From Cyprinodon diabolis (taxonomy: Eukaryota; Chordata; Actinopteri; Cyprinodontiformes; Cyprinodontidae), in the NCBI GenBank assembly GCA_030533445.1, contig CM060082.1, positions 40,225,317-40,289,316 on the forward strand: a stretch of DNA of 64,000 nt, in the 5' to 3' direction. The notes under the pieces were generated by a model, which was not told where the DNA came from, made no database searches, and saw only the letters and a list, made by a program, of their open reading frames with translations. Below are positions 12,901-24,900 of this stretch, piece by piece (the first letter of the stretch is position 1; each line of letters begins with the position of its first letter). The translations under genes were made by a program, and so were the position numbers.

Positions 12901-15900
12901 CAAAGCAGCAGGAGGAGAAACTTAGCTGCTGAATGATTTTCTCTAAGCTTTTATAGTTTATTTGGCTGAATTGGGACATTTGGTCAAGATGAATTCCGGT
13001 TGGAGACAACTTTGGTACTGAACTTTATATGGATGTATAAACTGATCCTCTGATCTTTAGGATTTTCTCAGTAAAGAAATTAGCAAATTCATTGCAGGCC
13101 CGGGTGGAGTGGAGTTCAGGAGCCACGGACACAGGAGGATTTGTTAGCTTGTCGACTGTGGCAAATAAAGCACGGGTTTTATTAATGTTCTTGTTAATGA
13201 TTTCAGAGAAGAAAGATTCTCTTGCATTTTTCAGTTGTAAGCTATATCTGTAAAGTCTCTCTTTATAGATGTCATAGGGAACCTGGAGTTTTGTCTTTCT
13301 CCACCTGTGTTCAGCTTTTTGACACTTCCTTTTTTCACTTCTAACTGCTGGAGCACTTCTCCAAGGAGATTTTTTCTTTCCGGAAAAGACTTTCACTTTA
13401 ATTGGAGCAATGCAGCTAATAATGTCTGAGACTTTAGACTGAAAGTTATCTACTAGCTCACCTACTGAGTTGCACCCCAAGGTTGAAGTAGCAGAGTAAG
13501 CTTGAATAAAAGTTTCTGTGGCATTTTCCTTAAAGGTGCGTTTTCTTATGATGTCTTTTTGGCTAAATGAGTCACTGGAAATGATGCCCTCAAAGGTAAC
13601 AGAAAAGTGATCGGATAGGGCAACATCAGTAACACTGACTTTAGAAATCTTCAGACCTTTAGTGATGATCAAGTCTAAAATATGTCCCTGTTTGTGCGGT
13701 GGTTGTTTAACATGTTGAGTTAAACCAAAGTTTCTAAGTGTGTCATACAGTTCTTTTGCACTTCTGTGTTCAGGGTTGTCAACGTGAAAATTAAAGTCTC
13801 CCACAATAATTAAACAGTCATAATCAACGCATATCACAGACAGGAGGTCAATAAAATCATTAAAAAGGTTTGACGTGGACTTAGGAGGCCTGTAAACATT
13901 TAGAAACATAGTTCGTACCGGGCTTTTTACCTGCAGAGCCAAATGTTCACAAGAGTCAAATTTTCCCAAAAACACATTTTTACACTTCAGTGAGTCATTA
14001 AACAATGTTGCCACTCCTCCACTTTTCCTTTGCTGTCTGCTCTCGCAAAGAAAATTGTAGTTTGGAGGAGACGACTCCAACAGAATATGTGCTTCATTAA
14101 GTCCATGTAACCACGTTTCTGTTAAAAACATAATATCAACATTATTGTCAATAACAAAGTCATTAATTAAAAGGGATTTTCCTAACAGAGATCTAATGTT
14201 TAATAAAGCCAGTTTATATGACTTAGTGGTTGCTGTTGTCTCTGTAGCAGGCTGCATCTGACAGTTTATGACTGTTAAGTGTCTGTTCCTGTTTGTTCCC
14301 ATTTTGTTTTTCTTATTTCTGCCACGTATTATCACAGATATTCCATAAGCTCCGGTAGAAGGCCCAAGCTGATGCTGGAAACTGTTGTGTCTGATAAGCT
14401 TGTTGCCAGGGCCCGGTGTGTATCATGGAGAAGTTATCTGAAGGTCCTGACGTTCAAGTCCCTCACTGGTCCAAAAATAAAAACTCTAAGGTCTCATTGG
14501 GTCAGACCGATCTTCTTGTAGAACTCTAGATGCTTACAGAACATCTGTTGTTGGTCCCATTTATGCAGAAGAAGAACAGATTGCAGTATGTGGCCTGTAG
14601 ATATTGTGATATAGAAGTGCCTTGAACCAGTGAACCTGACTGGTTCCAGTCTGTGCCTCTCTATGTGGTTCTGGGTCGCTGCATTTAGGTTCAATCAGGT
14701 TCTTTAATAATAAGGAGTGGAAGTCCATATTGTAATGACTCTTCTTTCCTTCAACTAATGTTTGACTCCAGGTTCTGTTCAACCAGTTGGACTTAGAGAC
14801 TGGTTATTTGGAGCTAACCTTTCATTCCAAACCCTGAACCAGGAGGTTTCACTACAGATACTGTTCCTGCCAGGACTGTGTTTCTGTCATCAGGTTGGAG
14901 GTTTGATTCAGCCTGGTCCAAATTAAAATGAGAGCTTCTATGACCCAGAACCACTTGGTTCTCCTTCCTTTGTGCTGAGGTAGAATTCAGCTTCTCCTCT
15001 GTCAAACAATCAAACCTTTTGATTGAACCTGATAAAAATATCCAACTTTTTTCCCAATCAGGACATCAGGCCGCTCTAGATTCTAAACAGAGCACAGGCT
15101 TTTTATCTGACCCTGGATCTGATTCTGCTGCAGCTCCAGAGTAACCTGGACTGTTTCAGGACAGTGAGAAGACTGTACACACGGTCAACAGGGTCAGATC
15201 TGCTCCCAAAAATAGTCTCTGGAACAAAAGCATGGGCCTAACAATATAATGGAGGCTTATAAGCACATGGCTCAGCAGTGGAGTCGGCTGTGGGACGCTT
15301 CACAACCAGAATATGACAGGGAGAGGAGTTGGGGAGATATAGGGAGCCTCTGGTGGTACAGCGGCCTGCGGGAGACACAATACAAACACCATGCACACAT
15401 TCCTCTGTGAGCCACACGCTCAGCTTCTCCTCCTCAGACACTGAGTTAGTGATTTCTGACACCACAGCCCTCTTCCTTTCTGTTCATCCACTGCAGGACC
15501 ACTGAACCTTCTGATGCTTCACTGGGTCGTCCATGAGCACAGAAAAGGGCTGGACCTTCCCATGAGGGTCTGCATGTGTGCGCAGTAAATCCACGGATGA
15601 CAAAGAGCTCCCCATTTCTATCTCTAGGCTGGGAATCTGAGGTTGGCTCAGCGTGGCGTCATTATGGACGCCTGTCTCAGTTAGACAGCCACCTTGTGTC
15701 CCTTTGCTGGCTCGCCATCTCTACACAGAACGTTTCTTTTTCTGTTGTCCTACATGTCCTACGTGTCAGTAGGAAGCCAAAATTTCTATTGATCACCAGC
15801 ATTAGGTTCAAACCATCTTGAGCCTTTTGAGAACAAAGCTCCAAATTTTGATCTAAATATGCCAACATTTATAGTAACTGATAGTTCATGAAATTATGTT

Positions 15901-18900
15901 TTTATCCAAGTCAGCTCTAATTGGCAGGAAGATGTGGCTTCATTTCAGGAAGTGTCAGTTTGCAGCTTAACATTAATGTGTCTCTATCAAAGGGATCAGA
16001 GAGACTCCAAACTGGGTTAGACCCATCTCAGTTTTTAGAATCAGGGAGAACTTCTGATGGAGGAGTCCAGCTAACAGCTCCTCAGTGGGCAACCTGTTAA
16101 AGGAAGAACTTCTGTACCTAAAACATTTTAAAACTTCCAATTATTTTCTACTAATTGTTCTATGAAGCTCTGTTAAATCTCACTACTTTAGCCTCAGACC
16201 CCTGATTATGTTTTCATTATTTTACTTTAAGAACACTTGTTGGCTACATCAGGCTAACAGAATAAAACATGGGTCAGTCTTTCAGGAGCTGTTCCACGTC
16301 TCAATCCAACACTTGTTGCTTTGCTAACTAGAGAGTAGTGGAAACATCTTCCGGCTCTGTGTTAGCTTGATGCTAATCTATGGGTCCAGATGGGTCGTCT
16401 GAGGGAGGGAGCGATGAGAGCTGCAAAACGTTCTCTAAGCTGGGAAACCTGCTCTAAAGCTCTTGAAGGTTGAGGAGCCCCAGTGGATTATCCACACATA
16501 CAGTGTGTGAGCCTGTTTCTAAGCTCAGGAGATAATATTCAGAGTTCTACAGTTTGGTGGTGTCAGACAAGACAGAGCTGGACTTCAATTGTGGAAGTGG
16601 TGGAGCTCCATGATGATGATGGTGAGGCAGAAAGCAGCACACAAACAGACGCTTGGTCCTGTTCAGAAGGGGGCAGAAATGATAAAGCCCCAGAGATTTT
16701 CATCAGCGTTTCAGCTATAGAACCATTATTCTGTTCAGTTGGATCATCTGCAGCATTTTGATGCCAAGCAGCCATTTCTCAGAGCTCCTACAGCCGCTTT
16801 CCTTAGAGTACTAATGTGATGCGTACCTTCGGAGCAGCTGTCGTCACTGCTGACACTCAGCCTCTCTGCGTTGCCCTGAACGTATTTGTTGTAGAGTTTG
16901 ATCCTGAGTGCCCAGCTCAGGTCCGGCTGCCTCACAGTGTTCTTCAGGCGTCTCCTGGCGTTGGCAAACCAGTTCGACACCTGAGGGGGACAAAGCAAGA
17001 AGTGGGAACACACAGCAACAAACAGGAAGACATGTTTATGTTTGAATCCACACTCCTACACATCCACAGCCAAAGCAAATGTGTCTTCCTCAGTGAAAAC
17101 GTCTGCTAGCTGCCTGCCACGAGTCTCAGTGAGAAAAATGGCAAGAGTAGCGAGACAAAAGACAGAGACAGAGTCAGGCTGCCGTTTAGCTGCAGCTCTG
17201 AAACTGAGCTTTGAGAAACATCCCAGATGCTCTGCAGAAACTCTGAGCGAAGCTGCGCATCTTTTTTCTATCAATGCTGTGTAGAAACAAATGGCAGACG
17301 GCCAGCAAACGCATCATCTCATCACCTAAAGCTCTGACTGAGACACACGTCCCCATCCTGCTTATTCTGGACGCGTCCAGCCATCCTCCAACAAGACAGT
17401 TTTTCCATCACTGTCCTTAAGATCCAATAAAAGAGACACTTGAGCCTCTCCTCTTCCTTTCACTGGAGGAGAGACTATTAGATGTTATAGTCGAAGAACT
17501 TTTCCTGCTCAGTAGATTTCCAGCTGCTTATTAAGGGCCAGGGACAGGGGCCTTATGCTAGAGGACTTAGTTTTCACATCCTCTTCTTCACTATTAGATT
17601 TCTCATTAACTAGGACCAGCGCACGTTCTTCGGTCTCCAGGCGTAGCAGGCAGAAAGCAGCCTCCAGTTGGCCAGCGTGACTGCGAGGAAAGGAGGAGTG
17701 AGAGCAGGTGAGGAGAGGGATGGTGGAGGACAGACAGCTGTCAGAGGGAGAAGAGAGATGAGAGAGGACAGCCCGCCTGTGGAGACAACACCATAGAGAG
17801 CATGAATAGAGAACTAATGCAGCTCTTCCAGCCGTGGCCTGCCTATAGCCCATAGATGACAGCATGCAGACAGGGAGACGGATTTCAGGAACTATGCAGA
17901 AACAGCCTGGATTATCAGCTCCAACTCACAATATTTACATGGAGCAAAGCTGACTATGCTGCTAAAACATGACAGATTTATCACCTGCTGCAAGGTCGGC
18001 CTTTCCAAGGAAAAACACACAGGAAGTGATGCGTAGGACACCCCGGGCGGCCTTAACGGCGGCCTGTCTGGACTAAACAGTGGAAGAACTGGGCTGTTTT
18101 CAGCAGCAATCAGAGGAAAGACAAAGACACCAGTGTCTCCAGTCAGTCATCATGGTCACATCTGAGTTTATGTTCACACTTTGGGACCAAATCATCACTT
18201 TAGTCGGAAAAATTGTTGAAACTTATGTTTTTTTCCTTCACAAGCTGAGAAAAGAAACAGGTTCTTCCAACAAGGAAAAACCAGGAACTAAAACTCATGA
18301 AGATGTTTCCGGTTTAATGAGACTTTGGATATTTTTCAGAGCAGCAGAGATTTGACAGATTAACTTACAATCTCAGCAACATAAACTTTATCAGAAGATG
18401 GACAGACAGTTTAGATAAAGAGCTGATTTGATCCCTGCAGCAAAAGAGCAGAAGAAACTGAAGTTACGACTGTAACTATGGTTCTATGAATCCCGGATGA
18501 CCGCCAGAGGCGGTGCTTAAAGCACGAATGATCACTCTTGAGTATGCACAGGTCGAGAATCTTATACCAACAACATCACGTGTGACCCCCGGTGACACCG
18601 GTGAGCCTATATAATCACGTGACAACGACAGCTCAGTCCCTCAAACTTCTTGCGAAAACACAATGATTCCGAGGGAACGAGTGCTCTGGCGATCATCTGG
18701 GATTCATAGAACCGTAGTTAGAGTCGTAACTTTCGTTCTATTTAATCCCTACCGACCGCCAGAGGCAGTGCTTAAAGCACGGATGACGATTACCAACAGA
18801 GTCCTGAGGAATCACATATAGAAAATTAACAACCCAAACCCATGCTCACCTCACTGGGAAGATGGTGCGCGCCGGGATAGGTTCCCCCCCATTGGGTAAA

Positions 18901-21900
18901 AGGCGGCCAAGTTACCCTTTAAAACCTAGCAAAGGTATTCGGGGATGACCAAGAGGCTGCTGAACAAATAGCCTCCAGAGTGACACCAGTCATAGCGGCC
19001 ATAACACACCTGGGGGAATGGCACCGTACACCAGCGGGGTTGGCACCACATCCACAATCCAACATTCAAGGCACTGTTTAGAAAGGGCCTGCCCCTTGCG
19101 GGGCCCTGCGTAGCAAACAACCAGACTATCCGACTGCCGAAGAGAAGCTGTAAGTCTGACATATGCCTTCAATGCCAGACCAGCAACATAAACTTTCAGA
19201 GTGGATGAAGTGCAACCTTGAGAAAGCAGTGCTTGAAGGAAGGTTAAAATAACAGAAATATGACAGTGTACTGGGTCCTCATTTCTTTCTTGACACCAGC
19301 GGGTAAAAGCCTTCCACTTATGGGTGTACACCAGTCACATGGAAGGGGCCCTGGCATTAGTCATTGTGTATTTGATGTCCCCGTCATACTCTGAGAAGGA
19401 AACCCTGGGCCCTGTAGTGGCAAAACCCAGAGTTGGAGGCGACTCGGATTGGGATGCAGGATCTGACCCCCCAGGCTGTTAAGCAACATCTGCAGTGGTC
19501 ACAGAGACAGTAGTCCCAGAGGTACTACCGTAGCGGCAGCAGTCAGTTTCCCAGCAGATGGAGATAGAGAATGAAGAGGGCTGCACAACCGGGCAGAAAG
19601 GCAGGCAGCATCTGCAGAATGCCCTGGACATGCTGAGGCGATGGGCGAGCAGTCATTGTGAGAGAGTCCATTGTGATACCGAGAAAACTGCTGAGACAGA
19701 ATCAAGTTGCTCTTCTGCGAGTTCACATGAAGACTCAATAGGTCTACGTGATTGAGCAAGGTGCACGTGTCTGCAGCGGCTTCAGTTTCTGTGGGTGCAC
19801 AGATGAGCCTGTCTTCCAAGTAAGGCAGGATCTTCAATCCCTTGGCCTGCAGAGGGTAGAAGGCTGCGGCCACGCACCGCGTGAACTCACACGGGGACAG
19901 AGAGAGGCAGAATGGAAGAACTCTGAAGTGAAAATGCTTGCCCTGAAATGCAAAGCGGAGAAACTGCCAATGCTGTGGTGCAATCGGGACAAGAAATTAT
20001 GCGTCCTTCAAGTTGACCAAGGGGAAACAGTTGCCTGGGGAGATTGCCTGAAGCACATCTCTGATGCTCCACATGTGAATAGGGATGGGTTTCAGGAATA
20101 AATTCAGATCTCTCAGGTCCAAAATTGGGTGGAGTCCCCCAGTCTTTTTGGGACAAAAAATACTTTGATAAAAGCCCCCTGGATCCAGAAGGGGTCGACG
20201 GGCAATATAGCACCCTTGGCCTGCAAGGTGTCTATCTCTTGGCTCAGAGCCTGAGCCTTTACCTGGCCGTGAATCACTGTCATCCTGACTTGACCAGGGA
20301 CAGGAGACATGAGCCCGACCTCTGGGTAGATCCCATTGGCCACAGGAAGGTCTTCCTGCAGGCCCTGCAGCAAGCTGTGGCTGTCCAAAGCGGGGTGTAG
20401 TCTGGGCAGGATAAGTGCGCGATAGGAACACAGAGACATTCCTAGCAGGACGCTGCACTCATCTGCGATGAAAGCCGGCCAACTGCTGCCTGGTACGTGA
20501 AGCCTGGGCTGACCGCTCCAGGGCTGCAAGCGCAGCGGAGCCAAACAACTCTCCAGGAACACTGGAAGGCCCATCAGGGTCAGGAGACTGGGCCAGCTAA
20601 ATCTGGCGGCAGCCTGAACAAGGGTAGACAGGACACATCTAATTTCCCTCGACAGAAGAGCAAATGCATGGAGAGATGCGTCCATCAGTCCTTGAGTAGG
20701 TGCATAGATCGCAACACCCTCCAAAGAAGCTGAGACTGAGAGACCCAGTTATAAATGCGACAGAGAATTACCATGTCGCCTCAAATGAGACCCAGAGTCA
20801 TAGTCTCTACAGAGCAGAGCATCAGTGACACGGCACAGGACGAGGACACCTGGCATTAGCTCTCAAAGCCTCATCTGGCGCCACAATGAGGGAAGCTATG
20901 GCCAGCTCATCAAAAGGCATATGGCCCAAGCCAAAATTGGGTGCATCTTGCATGGCCGCCGGTGCCCTGCCATCAGAGGTCAACCGTGTCTGCCCAACAA
21001 GCATGGACCTCCTTCACATACTCGGCAGATGGGGGAACCATAAAGCGTGATCTAGCAGTAGCACGGCAAAAGAAAGCACTGGATGCTGCGGCTTGGTGCA
21101 GCATCCAGAAAGAGCCATTCTCAGAGCACTCACTATCGAACCATCCTCCTCCGACTGAGAGCCAGATGAGATCGCGAGCTGGCTTCTGAGAGAAGTGAGC
21201 CGGAGTCAAAATGATCCAAAAAATCTGTGCCAGATGCTGCCAGAGAAATAGCATGGTAATCTATAGCAGAGAGTCCCGAACCAACGATCTGCCCTTGTCA
21301 GGGTCTCCAGTCAGGCTAGCGCCACACTCACCCCTAAGGGATTCGAGCAGCGCTTTCATCCCCTCCAGCTACGAGATGGGCTACTTGCCCAGATATACCC
21401 TCTAAAACCCTGGAGCTCCTCTTGGTCCTCTTCCGTGGTGGCCCCATAGCCTCAGGAGCCACACGTTTCACAGGCTGGGTGGTGCCTTGAAGGCCAACCA
21501 AACGAGCAGGGACAAGGGCAGGACAGAACAATTAGGACAGGCCACATCAGTCAAGGCCTCTTTCAGGTGATCCAGTCCCAAACAAGAGGGACACAAATCA
21601 TGCCCATCCTCCAACTGGAGAGGGAGCAAACAAGCTCTGCAGCACGGTGCGTCCAACATCTCACACTCACAGGGCTAGCTCAGGTCGAGCTGAAATCTCA
21701 CCACCAGGGGTTCCCCAGCAGCATGGCTGCAAGGAGGACTAAGCAAGCATGGCAGTAAAGGTAAAAAGCAGAACCGAAAATGGCTGCTTATTTGTAATAT
21801 AGGCAAGCCTGAAAACGGCTGCCAATAAACAAAAAAAGCAAGCCAGAAAAAACGACTGCTATGAGTGGTAGCCAAGCCTGAAAGCGGCTGCACAGTACAA

Positions 21901-24900
21901 AAAATGCAAGCCTGAAAAACGGCTGCACAATAAACAAAAAGCAAGCCCGGAAAACGGCTGCTATCAGAAAATATAGGCAAGCCCGAAAGTGGCTGCACAG
22001 TAAACAAAATGCAAGCCTGAAAGCGACTGCACAATAAACAAAAAAGCAAGCCTGAAAAGCGGCGGCTAGTAGTAGGCAAACCCGAAGGGGCTGTACAGTA
22101 GATAAATAGGCAAGCCCTCGGCTGCCATTTAACAAGCTGGTTGGAGTCGGCTTACGCCGAGGCACCAAAACAGGGAGTCACGATGAGATCAAGTCCCCGT
22201 TTGCAGTCAATAAGAAGAGAAAAACTTACTGGCTGAAGCAACCAAGAAGTATTAATGAAGAGCTTGCGCATCCTCTGGAGGGCGAGATGATCCTTGCAGC
22301 TCCAACCTAAGTTTCGAGGCTACCAGCGACAAGCAACAACAGTGTCTTACCACCTGTTCAACCTGCATGCGAGAAGATGAAAAAGGACTGAGCTATCATT
22401 GTCACTTGAATATATAGGCTCACCGGTGTCACCCGGGGTCACACGTGACTATCGGTATAAGATTCTTGACCTGTGCATGCGCAAGAGTGATCATTCGTGC
22501 TTTAAGCACCACCTCTGGCGTGCAGTAGGGATGAAATAGAACCATAAGTTGGTCCTAAAATAATAATTATATCAATAAGATCTACATTATAGTGGAAATG
22601 TATTTGTTATATAACTACATTAATTCATCTAGAAAAATCTAAAAGTGTAAATTATTTGTAAACCCAATATTTAAATATCTAAATCATAAAAAGATGAATA
22701 ATTTGCTTAGATCATGTTGAATCATTTCTGTATTTCTTTCCCTATTTCCTGATCCTGTTTGGCAGTGCATGGTGAATTTCTTTGATGTGTTGGCCTGACC
22801 AATCAGAGTCAGTCTGCAGGGCTGACACTGTTCTAGAGCAGCAGATTGGTCGGCGGATATACTGCTGTGCAGGTTAACCAGCTGAATATCAGCCTCTGCT
22901 GGATGAGTCAAAGAGATACTTTCAGTGATTTCCTGATGGACTGGAGCTCAGGAAACAGGAAAATATTTATTAAATACTGATAAGGACTTTAATGCTTCAT
23001 AAATTTCAGTTTTATTTTATGTTTTAGATTTCTTGATTTAATTTATTGAAATATAAGCATATTCTAAAATAACTAAAGTATTAATTGCAGTTTTGTATCA
23101 ACATTTGTCCAACAAATGATTTATTTTTTGGATTTTTGCACATTTTCAGCAAATCCTCATCTTTCTGACCCCACTGCTTTGATTTGGCCCCAAACGTGTG
23201 AGAGGCGTGTCAGTGTGTGTTTGGGTCACAGCGTCCTGGAGTCCAAAACAAAGCCTTCCTCCTCACTCTGCCTCGCTCCCAACTAAACAAACGGCTCCAA
23301 AAATGAGAGGCAGATTAAGCACCGCGGCCAGCAGCCTGAAAAAGCTGCAGACTCTTAGAGACCAGATCAGAGACCTGGTGATGAAATGTTACTGAACACA
23401 TACACACACACAGCTGCAGGTGTCAAACACACACATGCATTCAGTGCTGACTGAAAGTTAGAGAAACAATCAAGTGAAAGACTGAGACACACAGCAGAGA
23501 GCAGAGAAGCTGCAGGAGGATCTGGAAAACAGAGGAAATAACACTTCACCCCTGCAGAGCTGCTGCTACATGTTCAGGAAAAGCAAAAGCAAACTTCAAG
23601 CTGAAACATGGAAACTCCAGCAGCCTGATCACACTTATGTCTGCGTGTTTAAAAAGCATGATCTGACTTTTCTTTTCCTCCCAATGAAAGCGGCTCACCT
23701 GAACCAGAGTCATCTGCGAGCCGAGCGCCAGGAGGATTTTCTCCGTCTTGGTCGGGTAGGGGTTGTCTCTGTGCTTGTAGAGCCACTGCTTGAGCGGCCG
23801 TGCCATGTCCTGCAGGGCCTGGCGCTTGTGCCGCACTTTGCTGCCGCTGGGACGACCCCTGTTTACCAGCAGGGACAGGATTTAAATGCAGGCAAATAAC
23901 TGGAAACATCTTAAGATTTCAGTGCACAGACGTCATCAATTCATTCCAAATGTAAAATGGCTTCAGATTAATGAGTGAAACATCCAGAACCCACAGGAGG
24001 AAGAACTGAATCCTTTTTGGAGCTGATTTTCTGAGCCATGTCTACTTCACTGTCACCTGCAGCTAAAGCTTTTATGAACCTGTAGATGTCAGCATGGTGC
24101 TGCTCTCCGCTTCTCCCTTTATCTCCCAAAAAGGCTCCACTGGCTACAGATGGAATAGATTTTAGCCGAACCTCAAAGCGGGCCTGAGGTTCTTCTTCTC
24201 CAAATATTTTCCTTGTAATCTGTATCAGTCTGGACCTCATGGAGCACATTTCACTCTGAGCCCGGAACACTGGATTTCAAACTCTCTCTCTCTCAAACAC
24301 AACATCCAAACTTGCAGAGCTCTGTTAGAAGATGTTCTTCATTTATATCCCTGCTGCCCCTGAGACGAGGCATTCCCTTCACAGGATCTTAGATTTTTCC
24401 TGCAGCTCTTTCTCTTTGAGGGCGCTCCTTACACTCACTGCTCTCCTCTCTGTCATATCAGCCTAATAATCAGCTAATTCAACCCAACTAAACTATCTTC
24501 TCTTCTACCTGCTTCCTGTTCCATACAAACAAGCTCAGATCTGTTCAGACTCGCTGTTTCTGTGAAGAACTAGAGCCCAAATAGAGCTGAAGGTGGATCA
24601 ATGGAGACAGATGGGGACCATTACCTCTAATGACTGTTGATGCAAATTCTACACAAACCACTGAGATTACTTGAAACCCTTTGCTGCCATCTAGTGGTCA
24701 GAGTTGTATCCCAATATCTATAATTTCTCTCATTTCCTTCAATAATACTCGTTTTCAAAAAATCTTTACTTTGGTTCTGGTTTAAAACAAAAACATACCT
24801 TTTCTATCAAACTGTAGATCTGCACATTATAGAATTATGATGATCATTCGGTATCAGTTTGTTTAAAATAATGCCTAAGGGCTGCTTGGATGTAATATTT

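Larger units (their letters stand above)
10733..16826 (-). other. mkx: mkx intron 3, containing an L2-like LINE
   Basis: A 6.1-kb intron that holds the LINE at 11187-14340. The remaining parts (10733-11186 and 14341-16826) show no coding sequence or named repeat. Confidence 0.8.
18463..22551 (-). mobile_element. DIRS-type tyrosine-recombinase retrotransposon, degenerate
   Basis: Minus-strand coding order is a gag-like zinc-finger ORF (21659-21468), reverse transcriptase (20724-19499) and a tyrosine recombinase remnant (19331-18926). This is the DIRS order rather than that of LTR elements. The ends are inverted repeats of about 165 bases, and an internal complementary region lies near the 3' end, as in DIRS1. 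It sits in mkx intron 2, between the two homeodomain exons. All frames are broken. Confidence 0.88.
16981..23698 (-). other. mkx: mkx intron 2, enlarged by a DIRS element
   Basis: A 6.7-kb intron dividing the homeodomain coding sequence. The 4.1-kb DIRS element at 18463-22551 makes up most of it. In 16981-18462 and 22552-23698 I see no further gene. Confidence 0.85.

Noticed and set aside
14279..16775. Short frames in mkx intron 3
   Set aside because: None shows conserved motifs, and their lengths are as expected by chance.
21675..22168. Cysteine/phenylalanine-rich open frames and a CRISPR-like array
   Set aside because: The frames arise from the minisatellite period. The units are imperfect, have no unique spacers and lie in a eukaryotic DIRS element, so this is not a CRISPR array.
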